Positions 1 to 10,900 of a stretch of 64,000 bases of DNA are shown here, piece by piece; within the stretch, counting starts at the first letter, position 1, and every line of letters begins with the position of its first letter. This stretch comes from Calonectria ilicicola. Lineage: Eukaryota > Ascomycota > Sordariomycetes > Hypocreales > Nectriaceae. The stretch lies in contig CP085827.1 of NCBI GenBank assembly GCA_020809705.1, positions 5,394,001 through 5,458,000 of the forward strand, in the 5' to 3' direction. A program made the position numbers and the translations under genes. The notes below the pieces were generated by a model. That model did not search any database and was not told where the DNA came from. It was given only the letters and a program-made list of their open reading frames with translations.

Positions 1-444
1 GGTACGGATGTAGCCATGGAGGCGGCCGACGTGGTGCTCATGCGCCCAACTGATCTCATGGATGTTCCCGCGGCGCTCCACCTCTCCCGTACTATTGTGC
101 GCCGTATCAAGATGAACCTTGCGTGGGCGTGTATGTACAACATTGTTGGATTACCAATCGCCATGGGTTTCTTCCTTCCCTTTGGCTTCCACATGCACCC
201 CATGATGGCCGGTTTCGCCATGGCTTGCAGCAGTGTCAGCGTCGTCGTCAGCAGTCTGCTCCTCAAGTTCTGGAAGCGACCCCGCTGGATGGACGAGGCC
301 GACACCAAGGGTGGCGTGCGCTGGATGAGCGGTCGTGGCGTTGTGGGATGGTTCCGCGAGAGGTTCAGCCGACGGGCTCGTTCTAACAACGACAGCGCCG
401 GGTATGTGCCGCTCACGGATCTCGAGGCAGCGGAGCGGGTGTAA
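1..444 (+). CDS. Copper-transporting P1B-type ATPase, C-terminal end (5' partial)
   Basis: The frame is open from the first base ([16 protein letters not shown]...) to a TAA at 442-444, so only the last 147 residues lie in the window. [13 protein letters not shown] is the end of the P-domain hinge of heavy-metal P-type ATPases. It is followed by two membrane segments, [20 protein letters not shown] and the [20 protein letters not shown] segment. The YN pair in the first and the Met/Ser-rich second segment are the CPx (CCC2/ATP7-like) copper-site signatures. A basic, cytosolic tail with a late acidic stretch ends the protein. Family knowledge: such pumps load copper into the late Golgi for secreted cuproenzymes. 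The metal-binding N-terminus, CPC motif and DKTGT motif lie outside the window, so copper specificity is inferred from the last two segments. Confidence 0.9.
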   Translation, partial: GTDVAMEAADVVLMRPTDLMDVPAALHLSRTIVRRIKMNLAWACMYNIVGLPIAMGFFLPFGFHMHPMMAGFAMACSSVSVVVSSLLLKFWKRPRWMDEADTKGGVRWMSGRGVVGWFRERFSRRARSNNDSAGYVPLTDLEAAERV

Positions 445-668
445 TTGGCGTATTTGCATTTTTTCTTTTGTTTTTTTTTAGGGATAATGGATCTGGTATT
501 GAACATGCAGGTATATACTTATTCTGGATTTGGTGTTTGTGTGTTTAGTTCATAAGATACCTAGGCGTGTTAGAGAGGAGCTGGATGGGAAATAAGACAA
601 TGATGTTCATTATTCACTTTTTCATTGCACATCGTCAAAAACTTGCTGTCCCTAAAGTTTAGTAAATT
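445..668. other. 3' flank of the copper ATPase gene
   Basis: T-rich downstream sequence (a T8 run near 470) that probably contains the 3' untranslated region. No coding signal was seen. Confidence 0.4.
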
Positions 669-896
669 TACAATACAACCCTTGAAAGATTGTCCCCTCC
701 CTACCTTTTCCTGCTGTTTCTTAACTGCTTGAGAAGAAAAAAATATATAAATAAAAACAAAATAAATAAACAAATAAATAATATATATAATTTTATTTTA
801 CTTCTTATTTATTATTTATTTTTGACTTTATATTTTGAGCAGTTGAGTTCTGTGATGCCCCATCGGAAAATGTCACTGAGGCACAATCTGTAACAC
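669..896. mobile_element. MITE-like TIR element, family 1, copy A
   Basis: The left end reads TACAATACAACCCTTGAAAG, followed by ATTGTCCCC. The right end is a worn reverse complement (GTCACTGAGGCACAATCTGTAACA). The core is an A+T-rich AAATAAATA-type tract. The same left end is at 27831 and 55282, and well-kept right ends are at 28066 and 55521, which defines the family. It has no coding capacity, so it is non-autonomous. The outermost TA at each end in the better copies suggests a TA target duplication, as in Tc1/mariner-type elements. Confidence 0.7.
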
Positions 897-1426
897 GGGC
901 TCCCCCACATCAAGGGAAGCCTACATGTCATAGCCACGGGAATACGCAAAGCACAAATCAATTCCGCTGCGTCTCGCAACAAAATTCTTCGAGTAGAACT
1001 GCAAAGAATAATTTCTAATACTTCCTGCCTTATAAACTCTTCTCATGAACCTATCTCGCCTAAATTTCTTTTTCTCCTTTCACATCTCTCCTAACCCGAT
1101 GCCCTCAGCTATGATGGAAGCCCCTTCTACACCTAATCGCTCTGCTGAGCTGTTATTTGTTTCTCCTCTTGTTATAAGCTCCTTTGATCAACGTTCTTGT
1201 AAATGCTATATCACCCCTTCCTGCGAAACAGCCTCTCCTAAAAAAAGCTACTGTGAATTTTCGCGAGGAGATTTCCAATTTTGCATAGAGAATCCCACGT
1301 CTGATCTAACTCGATTCTCCGACATGGCCTACTACAGCACAGGAAGCCCGCACTGGTGAATATCTTCTGCATTTTGATGAAACTGATACTTACACAAACC
1401 TGGTTTTAGGTGAATAATATATACTT
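897..1426. other. Intergenic, no gene recognised
   Basis: A 104-codon open frame (1045-1359, +) is present but has no recognisable domain and lies in decayed A+T-rich sequence next to a gene relic. It may be the worn upstream part of that relic. It is not called as a gene. Confidence 0.3.
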
Positions 1427-1768
1427 ATGCTGAATCCTCTGTTCATGACTCATGGTCCTCATACTGGTCCTTCCATGCCGACCCATCGTTTTCAGAATCC
1501 TCTTTATGCAGCTCCGCAGCTTGCATTGCAGCAACCGGTACAGAAAGCGAGATACATCGCCCCCCCGTTTAATCTCCAAGACGAACCGGGCGCCTTTTGA
1601 AAGGATGAGAAGATGGACATCTTGAGAAACATCTTTCCAGGTACAACCGGCGTCAGTGTGGACGGCAGCTTTCTCGCTATAATTGTGTCCGAGATGCCCC
1701 CCAAGCTGTTCCGTTTAGTCTTCCAACATTATAATAGCCCAACACAACTTTGCTTTTACCTCACTTAA
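1427..1768 (+). pseudogene. Broken paralogue of the protein encoded at 56273-57262
   Basis: From ATG 1427 the frame runs to TAA 1766-1768 with one internal TGA at 1598-1600. Residues around 1535-1712 align closely with the first 75 residues of the intact protein at 56273. YIAPPFNLQDEPGAF matches YIALPFNLRDNRGAF, and IFPGTTGVSVDGSFLAIIVSE matches IFPGTNGISCDGRFLTIIVSE, as does the next PPK. The similarity stops at about 1712, where an unrelated dispersed repeat begins. The first 35 residues, rich in Pro, His and Gln, have no counterpart in the intact gene. The internal TGA falls where the intact protein has Ser (GAF-S-KD). The relic therefore has a truncated C-terminus plus a nonsense codon. 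No function is known for either copy. Confidence 0.75.
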
Positions 1769-2060
1769 AATATCTAATCAACAATATAAGAAACAACGAC
1801 GTAACACTTATGCTCATTTGCCTGAAAGACTTGGTTCTATACCTTCAACGGCTCTTAATGATTATAACGAGTACTCCGCGATTTGGGACACAATTCGAGA
1901 ACAAAAAGAGCTCGGCGAACAATTAAACAATACTTAAATTCAATAATGATCTGGGCCGGAATTGTATTGTGCCTTAGGTTATACTTATTCCGAGCTTTAA
2001 GATCTAGAAAAGTATGGACGAGTTATGATTGACATTTGTGTTTTGTAAGTTATATATATC
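1740..2060 (+). repeat. Dispersed coding-like repeat, copy A
   Basis: This aligns over about 320 bp with 36490-36820. The best part is 1938-2048 against 36691-36807. There ELYCALGYTYSEL, a stop, then DLEKYGRVMIDICVL matches ELYCPMGYTFSELQDLELYGQKMVEICAL, and both run into the donor-like GTAAGTTATAT. The stop in copy A is TAA where copy B has CAA. Upstream, frame NFAFTSLKISNQQ... to ...GEQLNNT (about 1750-1936) is open here but frameshifted in copy B. It looks like an exon of a multicopy gene or transposon. The family is not recognised. Confidence 0.65.
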
Positions 2061-2308
2061 TTTTTATCTACGAATAATATTATATAGAGACCAGTTAAAA
2101 GATGTGGAAAGTTGGGTCGAATCGGACGGCTTGAGCTGCCTGGCTGTATCTCTCTTCCCCCGTAGGCGACCATGAAGCGATAGTCGACCTTGTGGTTGTA
2201 TTACACTCCCTATCGTGCAAGGCTCCTAAGCCATGAATGGATTGCCTTTCGAGGATCTTCACAATCTATATAGGCTTCTTTTAGATGTGCATAGATGGAT
2301 CTTGGATC

Positions 2309-3103
2309 CTATTTCAAGCGATTAAAATGAGGGATAGGGGCCATTATAGGGCGAGAACGATATACCTCACGCCTTTTCGTATGGGAGTATGTTCTTGGCT
2401 CGCCAAAGAACATTCGCTGAAGTCCACCCAGATATATAAATACAACTCGCTGAAGTCTAGACAGTAGTTGTTGCGCAAGTAGTAGGTCTGGGTTTGGAAT
2501 AGGCAGTGTGTTTGTAGGGTCTTTTGACGATATTTGCTTGCGATTGAATTCTGGTCCAACGATGTCCATCAATCGGATGTCTAATGCAAGATTGACAAGT
2601 CCAACATGTTTTCGATCGTTCATCCAAAGGTAATGCGCAAAGTCAATAATATAATTTCTTCCCTTTATTTCCAAAGTATCAAGCTCAGGGTGGAAATAGA
2701 AAATCCCTTTTTTCTCAACTTGCCCATCCTAGGAGTATCGGCAAGGCAAGTGAACCCTGTAAAACCGCAATGCAGTCTGTCGTGACTCAGAGTTGACATG
2801 AAAAAGTTTGCCTATTGCCTGACGCTCGCATAAAATAATTATGTACTTGTCGCAGGCTTTGTCATCGTCAAAAGGAGGACTATCCACATCCGAGTGCATG
2901 TGTCCCTCAACGGATCGAGACTGTTTTTCGAAGCTAGAAAGAGGCTTCGGTTCCAGGCTAACATGGAGAAAACGTTCATGACACAGTGTATACTCACATA
3001 TCGACTGCCGGAGCTCGGTTGGAAGCCGATTGAAACGCGGGAAGTTGTCTCCTGTGTCGTGGGATGGGTTGAAAAGCCCTATGTCATCGGGCGTATGTAC
3101 CAT
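2309..3103 (-). pseudogene. 2EXR domain protein gene with one in-frame stop
   Basis: Start ATG is at 3103 and the final stop at 2309. All 265 codons are in one frame except for a TAG at 2729-2731. Residues 24-45 (FPRFNRLPTELRQSICEYTL) and LFHVNSESRQTALRFYRVHL are the two ExR motifs of the fungal 2EXR family. The part after the stop (GIFYFHPELDTLEI, then FAHYLWMNDRKHVGLVNLAL) is exactly the usual continuation of that family. No plausible intron removes the stop without also deleting the conserved RVHLPCRY block. The stop could come from a TGG by one G-to-A change. The function of 2EXR proteins is unknown. This copy is either a fresh pseudogene, a gene relying on readthrough, or an assembly error. 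Confidence 0.8.
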
Positions 3104-3237
3104 GTTGACGATATTTGTGCAAAGAGTTTCAAAATGGCGAGTCTTGCGTGAAAGGGAAATGTATGAAAGTTGTATGACCAGAGAGAAAGAGGGGTGCTTG
3201 CTTGGCTGGCTTTATAGAAACGGGTGAGTGTGCGGAC

Positions 3238-3329
3238 GAGAAGACGTCGCCTCGATAAAACTAAATTAGAAGACGTCGTCTCAATGAACCTAAAATGAGA
3301 AGATGTCGCCTCAATGAAACACCGAAATT
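3238..3329. repeat. Three imperfect ~30-bp tandem units
   Basis: Units start at 3238, 3267 and 3297. Each contains GAAGACGTCGCCTC or a close variant, followed by a GATAAAACTAAAT-like tail. The first two units carry the palindrome GACGTC and the third has GATGTC. They lie 135 bp upstream of the 2EXR start codon. Confidence 0.75.
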
Positions 3330-3530
3330 TGATGGCAAACTGGAAATGTACAAACTTTGCAATCATGGGTCACAGATCAATGTTAAACTATCACAGGTTA
3401 TGCGCAGACTACATACTGATAAGCTACATTTGCGTGACTAGTCTTCTTCGGTCACGAAGACCTTTGGGAGGCCCGGGGGCTCTTGTTGATAATGTAGAAT
3501 GGCGGCGCGCCTCAGGCTTGATTGGTGTGG

Positions 3531-3722
3531 TACAGTAAGTCGGAAAACGAATTGCGCACTCGATCTTTTAGCCAAAGAATTCTGTTTGTAGTAGTTATCT
3601 TGTAAAAATTAAATAAATAAATAAATAAATAATATAAAATAATTTCTAAATAATCTTTTATGCCTTAGTTTATTTATTATTTAACATTTTTATTTTTCCC
3701 TATCGAGGGGTCTAGAATTGTA
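3531..3722. mobile_element. Worn MITE-like element, family 1
   Basis: The right end, TCGAGGGGTCTAGAATTGTA, resembles the family right end TCAAGGGGTGTATTGTA. The left end TACAGTAAGTCGGAAAACGA is only loosely similar. The core is (AAAT)n-rich, as in the other copies. It is the least certain copy together with 36998-37212 and 11330-11483. Confidence 0.4.
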
Positions 3723-5762
3723 AGAGAATATTGAGATACCGGTTGACTGGGCGAAGCCTGTTTGGTGTCACTGTAGATCGTGAAATCAACTACTGGTTCT
3801 TGGCCATTACTTCCGCAGTCAGGTCGAGGTCATACGCGACCGATCTCCCACTTCGCAAACACGATCCCATTCCAACTCCTCTCCCCTATACTCGGTTGAA
3901 TCGTACGGGACGAACAATGCTCCCCAACTATTTCTTGGCTGTCGCCTCCTTCGCGGCCTAGCCGCGCACAGCCTCATTCCGATCAATGTTCCAAGGTTGC
4001 CAACAACTCCTTATGCTCCCTTCTAGGCTATTGCCAATTTCTCTCACAGTTCGGCGCTGATGATTTCACCCGATTAGGTCCAGTTTATGGAGCAAAGTAC
4101 GCAATGACCCGAATGTAGCTTCACAGGTAATGTCTGAAATCCAGACTACTTATGGATACACTGCTAGCAACCAGGAGATCCCTCACTCGCAAATAGCAAC
4201 AAAGGGTACCGGGATAGTGGTCACTGCGTAGACCCAGGCTGCCATAATTAAAGGAAGAGACAAATGTTTATCAGAATGCTGCTTGGGGGCGGGACTGATG
4301 TCAATGTTCAAGTCGACATGTTTAGTTCCACGCTCTAGATGACGGCCATGAAGATGGAACATTCGGATTACGAATTGGTCGACATGTCACGCGAGGAAGG
4401 GGCCAGCTTGCAACCCCACAGAGAGTCTGCACCATATCTGTCTTCAGCATATTTTTGGTTCGTGATCTTCCCGTTCATCTGTTGTGTTGCGGGGTGATCC
4501 TCAGGCTACATCATGGCGGACATTGCTTTTTGGTCTACAGAACAGAGCAGTTGAGCTTTCAGACGGTAAAGCGGGAAATTTATCGCAAGGAGTGAAATGT
4601 CAAGCTATGTGATCCGTACTAGCTTGATTGACTCCTCGCTTCTTTTGGGTAGTTGATGAACAATGTGCTTCCACATGGCGAAGCCAGCATCAGGGAAAAC
4701 AAGTGTGTCATGTAATAAAAAGGGAAAAAGACTAGTTATCTCAACTGTCACAGCCTCTAACAATACAAAATTGGTGCATTGAAGCTTGCTCTGTGCTCTC
4801 TATCATCATCCAGTGCCATCGAAGCCTGTCCTATAAAACGCAGCACCTGACCTGGGAACTTTTACAAGCATTACATCTCATCCTCGAGAGTCATCTCCGC
4901 GTATCCCCCTTGTTGACGATGTTGCTCCGTCTCCACATGGCGTAGATTAGTTTAATAGCGCATCGTCAAAAGCAGGGATTCGCAAAAATGGCCTTGACCC
5001 TATCGTTGGGTCAGGCAAAGCAAACTAAAAAGCCACCACCGCACTATTGGCGCAGGGGTAAAAAACGTGGCGTTCAATATCCCATGTTTTCGGAGATCAG
5101 ATTCTGAAAAATGTGCGCATACATTATTAGAACAAAATGGGCCATCGGGGCTATTTTTTTTTTGTGAACTTGATTGTCTATTTTCTTGGTGAACTCGTCA
5201 TATCCAAAGCTATCCAAGTATCAACCGCCACCTCCACCACGGCTACTGCTGCTCTTGTTATTCGTACATTGGGACCCTCGCGAGTGAAAAGCAACCCTGG
5301 ATCCTCTTCTTAGCCGCCCCGATCAACGCCCTAAAACGCCTGCCAAGATCCCCCCAAAAAGAGTGTAAGAAAAAAGTATATCCGAGCGTAATGCGATAAT
5401 GCGAGGATGGGAGTCGCAGAACGGACCATAGTATAAAAAATATGTGACAAATTAGCCTCCCAAGCAAAAAAAGCCCTTGTGACTCCCAACAGGCCAGGGT
5501 CCCGAGTCGTCGCGCGACTCTTCTGCGCCTGTGATGCTTTGTTTAGTGGGTACTGGGCCTGGACTGCAATGCGCCCTTGAACCCTTGTACTGTACCATTC
5601 CCTTGGTGTCTCCCATTGCAAATGCGGCGGGGGGGGACGAGAAAAAAGGGGTGTCGACGACTGAACCGCAGTGGATTCTCGCGTGAGAAAAGAGGCTTTG
5701 GTCATTCTTTGGCTTGCACGATGCCATTCCTCTCCTGGGTGCTTGGGGGAGTGGGCCTGGCT
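3723..5762. other. Intergenic, no gene recognised
   Basis: No open frame with a family signature was seen on either strand. Contents are poly-T at 5154-5163 and the probable 3' region of the glycosyltransferase gene near 5762. Confidence 0.4.
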
Positions 5763-7979
5763 TTAGCTAGCGATGTGCGCTACTGGCTGCACCACCTCAC
5801 CCTCACCTCCCGAGAGATCCTCAGCCCCAGAGAGACCTTCACCTAATGGGAGATCCTCGGTCTTGGAGAGGTCCTCCCCCATAGAGGGACCTTCATCGAC
5901 CGGGAGAACGTCACTCTTGGGGAGATTCTCAGCCTCAGAAAGACCCTGACTCCCAGAGAGATCTTCAACTAGCGGGAGATTCTCACTCTTGGAGAGATCC
6001 TCGCCCTTGGAGAGATCCTCGCCCTTGGATAGACCCTCACCCTTGGATAGACCCTCACCCTTAGGAAGACCCTCCGCTGCTGAGGGATTCCCAGCCTCGG
6101 GGACGCTCTTTGCCCCAGAGGGACTCTCAGCCGCGGGGAGACCTTCAGCCACGGGGAGACCTTCAGCTCCAGAGAGATCCTCAGCTTCAGGGATTCCCCC
6201 AATTCCCAAGAGACGCTCACCACCCAGGATGTCCTTTTCCCAGTGACCGCAAAGGGCTTGGTAGTTGACCCATTTTCCACCGTCTTCATCGGACCAGGCG
6301 CCGCCAAGCTCATCCTGGAGCGAGTCGGCTTGTGGGTAGACCGTCTTATAGACCCAGTTGCGACCGCCGATGAGGTCCGCAGAAACACGGTTATCAACCT
6401 GGAGCTTCTTGACGCTGGCCTTGAGGAGAGGGCGAACGTATGGGTAGAACCAAAACTTGGTGTACTGCCCCTCAATGATGTCCTTGGCTCCCGTGACGTG
6501 CCACAGGGACCAGATGTGCTTTGTGATAAAGTTGGTTCCCAAGGGAACTTGGCGGATCCACTCGGCGGATGTTGTGCCGTGGTGAGCGTCTGAGATATCG
6601 TCATAGATGGTGCTTAGCGACGTCTTGACCTCATCAGGCATCTCAATGATGTATGGCCTAAATGTGTCTCCCGTTTTGAACAGATCCCTATCCATCAGGG
6701 TTGAGAGTGCGCCATCGCTAAGGCCGCGGTCGATGTAGGGAACCCAATCAACGTATTGATCATAGCCGGCTCTGGTTTGAAACATGGCAGACTCGTACTC
6801 AATGCCAATGTGGAGTTCAATCTCAACGCTGTGGTCATGGATCTTGGGGAGGTATCGATCGTGAGGCCCACCCTTGATTGGAGCGCCCCCGTTCATGTTC
6901 TTGGAACGGTAGTATTCTTGGCGACCAAATACATTGCCCAAGTAAAGTTGATCCGACTCGCTGTACCTATTCTTGCGATCGTAGGTGTTCAAGATTTCAT
7001 ACAGGGTGGCGTCGATCAGGGCGCGCATATCCTTGACAGGACCCATGACAGTTCCTGAGTTGAGCCACTTGGGGATCAGGTACTCCATAAAGCCATTGTT
7101 CGTCTTGGGTCCAAAAGCTTTGGGTGGGAGTGTAGAATCAGGAATGGCCCAGCAGCGAGGAGCGCGCCAATCAATAGGCCAGCAGACCTTGTCGGCTCCG
7201 AAGAAGAGTGTTGTCTGGAGTCCCTTTTCCCAGAGCTCCTCAACCGTAATGTTCCAACGCTTGGCGTTTCGGAGATTCTCATCGTCCAGTACCTTGAAGT
7301 AGCGCTTGAGCATAATCTCGGCTGGGAGTTGCATAATGACATCGTAGCCATCGACAATGAGGACAATATCGTCATCATCCGCTTGGGGTAGTCTGTGTAG
7401 GTGGCGCTGAATTGCGTGCAGCTTGGCGAGGTGAGTGTTGGCGGCATTGAGGAGTCCGGTGGCATTCCAGCCCATGAGATTGGGCACGGGAAAGCGATTG
7501 ACTGCGCTCGACGCCAGGTTGAAGCAGAGTCGACGATTGATGTTGCTGGCGGGGATAAGGTAGTGAAATTTGGAAGTTGCAGGTTTGGAAGCGGGAGGTT
7601 CTTCGGGTTGGACCTCGTGGGCAACCTCATGGGCAACATCGTCGTCATTCTCGTTGCTGGGTTTGGGTTGGGATTGGGATTGGGATTCGGACTGTGTCGG
7701 CAGTGGTTGAGTTGTTGGTTCTGCGGGCTTGTCGACTTGCGCATGTGTCGCAATCGCTGGCGCACTCAATGAATTGGTCTTGGGTGTATCATGTTCTTGT
7801 ACAACGACAGGGAGGCGATCCTACAGGTAGAAACGTCAGCAGGCGATGTGTAGGCATGGGAACAGGGGCTTCGGACTCACATCTACAGTTGGTGGTCTGA
7901 AAAATAAGACTGTGAGAACGAAAACGAAAGTAATAGAAATTATTAGGGATCGCCGCTGGGACGATAGTGTGAGCAACAT
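5763..7979 (-). CDS. PLOD-like glycosyltransferase, type II membrane protein with hexapeptide-repeat tail
   Basis: Two exons: 7881-7979 and 5763-7820. The intron 7821-7880 (GTGAGT...CTGTAG) joins PPTVD to DRLPVV in frame, giving 718 residues. ATG 7979 was chosen because it places a basic stretch and one hydrophobic segment (IISITFVFVLTVLFF, residues 13-28) at the very N-terminus, a signal anchor for the Golgi or ER. A low-complexity stem follows. The catalytic region (about 115-480) begins FHYLIPASNINRRLCFNLA and carries LIVDGYDVIM (about 187-196), the DxD-like metal/nucleotide-sugar motif of PLOD1-3-like glycosyltransferases. ESDQLYLGNVFG and IGIEYESAMFQT are also present. It is inferred to glycosylate secretory cargo; donor and acceptor are unknown. 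The C-terminus holds 21 imperfect hexapeptides and then EGEVVQPVAHIAS. Confidence 0.85.
5805..6182 (-). repeat. 18-bp minisatellite coding 21 hexapeptides
   Basis: It lies within the glycosyltransferase frame. The consensus is E-[DG]-L-[SP]-x-[GA], for example EDLSKG and EGLSKG. The most uniform units are near 5985-6062, which suggests recent slippage there and older units at the edges. All units are whole multiples of 18 bp, so the reading frame is kept. Confidence 0.9.
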
Positions 7980-10900
7980 GGTGAGTTCAAGCCCGAGCTC
8001 GGGGCAAGAAGTAAAGACGTGATTAAACGAGTAAAGAACAGAATTGCAAAGGAGTGAACGAAGAGAGGTTTTGTTAAAAAGAGTGAGTGAGTCGTTGGTA
8101 ATGGCCACCGCTACAAGATATGGAAATGGAGGAGGGGTGAAACACGGCACATAAGTGACTACCGGTGAGTGTGGAGGGGAGGCCAAGGATCAAAAGAGGG
8201 CAAGGGAAGGCAAGGGGGACAGGGATTGGGAGATCCGAGGGACCAGATGGACCACAGGCAAAGCAGATATGGGGTGACAAATGAAGGGGGAGAGAAAGAA
8301 AAAAAGCAACCCAAAAGCCATCTGCATAAGCCACAGGCAGGTTAATGGAAGGGCTGGAACGTCTTTAAAGGCCCTGGGGACATGGGGACATGGGGGCATG
8401 GCATGGTGGATATGGGTGGAGAAGCACATGAAGACGAACTGATACGTAGGGCATTGACAGGGATGCTTTTCACTAGACAGGAGGGACACACTGCGGAGGC
8501 GATGCGAGGAGCGAGGAGTGGTGGAGAGAGAGAGCATGTTAGGCACTGTGTCTCTTGCTGCAGGCATGTGGTGGGATGAAAGAGACGGGGGGTCAGGGGG
8601 GGGGGCCACACCCATGGGTGGAGATTTGGGCGACAGGGCTGTGGGAATTGGGAATCGAGTCAAGGTTCCCACGATGACATGCCGTGGTGCAATCTGGCTG
8701 TGCTGCCCGTGGTGCGACATTAAGGGTGCCACTCAGAAGGCGTGCTTGTGTGTACGTGTGTGTGTGTACGTGTACCTGAATGATGCGGTCTAAGACAAAG
8801 ATCGCACCTCGCGCGCAGAGTACGCGGATAGATGGATAGGAGAGAAGAAGAACGTGTATGTATGCCCCGTACCAGCTAGCTGTCCCCCCCCCTCCTCCAA
8901 GCTAGGAATGCAGGTCCGGAGCCGAATGGAGCAGCACCACCCAGCTCTCGAACTCGGTACACAATCCATAGCTTCTGCCAGCCCATCGGATGTTCATGGT
9001 GGAGCGGGCCAATATGGGGAGCTGAGCAAAAAGCAAGCCGGGCATTGACTCGGGGGGGCGCCTGTGTTGGCTGGTCGCCTGAGCTGAAGTGTTTTCCGGG
9101 CTCCGCGCCGTCCGTGTGCTGGCAGCTGAGAGGGCCTGCCTGCCCTGTCCTAACAGCTGCAACCACCTGTAGTTGACTTGGCGTTTGTTGGTGGAGGGAA
9201 GCTTCTTCGTGCAGTGGGTTCTGTGGCGCTCCCGGGGAGCCTTTTTCTTCCCGTCGTTTTTCCCTCCATCAAACGGTTATCTCGGCGCCCCGCCCCTGGC
9301 ACCTAGAGCTGCTTTAGTTAGCGCTCTACCTCCCGCCGCCGCTGGAGCTGAAGCGCTGCTTTCCCACCACCAGCTGAGCTAGGCCAAACAAGCTGTCTTG
9401 TGTCCCCAAATATCTACCGCCATTTGGGGCCTACTCGCCTCATGTTTCCCACCTAATTTTTCTTTTTCGCCCTAGCAGATGCACCCCTGTTTTGTTTGGT
9501 CCCGAAAACACATCGTCAACAAATTTCACCACAAACGACGAATGGTGAGTGAGTCCCATGTTTGGTTAGGCATGTGTGTATGTGTATGCGCAAAGGGGCA
9601 CCTCCGATTCCTTTGCACATCGTCTTTTCTCTCATTCTTTTGCTCGCAATTCCCTTATTTTAGCAGCCAGCGCCCTTGAACCTCTCGACTGATTGAAGAT
9701 GAGAATGGGTTCTCCAGCGCGCGATGACGTGCCTACTCGATTGTCTCAAGCAAGGGTTGCATCCCACTTGAAACCCACTCTAAATGTTGCACCCACTCCC
9801 TCCAGACCCTTTGCCAGTTCCCAAAACTCTTCATGTAGATTTGTAGTGCCGTTGGCTTGGGCCGATTTTTGATGCATCCAGTTGCCGATTTCCGTCTTTT
9901 ACTGCCAGCTTGCGCCTCATGCACATAATAATCCTGATACTTGATTGTGTTTGGTACTGCCACCCGTCTCAACTGGTACCTGCTAGGCTGTGCAGGCTGG
10001 GACCCCCCTTTCCTTTGGACGTAGCGCTCTCTTCTCCCTGCCTTGCCCACTGCTGTTCTGGCATACCTGTCGTATCACGGCCTGAAACATCCAGAGACCT
10101 TGAGCTTTCCTTTCGCCCTTGACGAGCTGCAGGGAAGATCCGATGTTTGAGCAAGACTAAAATGCACGAATCGGACCCAAGTTTTTTGTCTGGCACGTTT
10201 TCCCTTGAACGTGCTGATCCTACTTTATGCTGATCGACCTCACTTGGCAGCGCATCTTTTGTTTGGTTTATCGAGAAGGCTATTATGGCCGATCACTTGC
10301 ATCTAAGTTTTGCTCCGAAACGGCGCTCCTGTTTACAACTACTCTATTTGGCCAGAAACAGGCCCAAACCGCAAAAAGAGTTCCAACGGCCACTGACTCC
10401 AAAACTCGCAAAACTCCAGGCTAAGGCAACGCCGTGCCGAGTGTGTGGCGGCGTTCCTTGAGCCGGCGGCCTCTGCTACCGCTACACATCGCGAAGGTCA
10501 GAAAAAAAAATAGCCGATACTCTTCTCTCGTCGCGCCGGGGTGCACGCATCGCCAAAGGTCCCTTGAGCGGTTTGAAACGAGGCCCATATTTTCGGATTC
10601 CAGCATCCGACTTTCTCTTTCAACTCCCCGAGCTTGAGGGCGGTGGCGGTCCACACCTGAAGCAGTCCCTGCACATCGCTCACGAACCGTACGCGAAACC
10701 GCGGGGAGGATGCATTCTTTGGCAGATTTTGGAGTTGATGACCGTGCTGCTTCGTTTCTCGTAAGCGATGCGCTTTGCAACTGTTGCCGCGTCCGCCACT
10801 AAAACGTGATGGGTAATACGTCAAGCACGGCAGCTCTGTTTGTGGGTTTGTGGTTGAGGAACAGAGGTGCTCAGTCTGAACTCAATTTGGCCGGCAACTT

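Noticed and set aside
5969..6604. Arg/Ser/Val-rich 211-codon frame
   Set aside because: Shadow of the hexapeptide-repeat coding region in another frame.
8190..8732. 180-codon open frame on the minus strand
   Set aside because: Composition is Pro/Ser/His-rich with no domain; it overlaps other open frames and lacks splice or start support.
9479..9679. Possible small spliced gene with ATG, GTGAGT donor and TTTTAGCAG acceptor
   Set aside because: The spliced product would be only about 32 residues with no similarity visible; more likely a chance arrangement or a non-coding exon.
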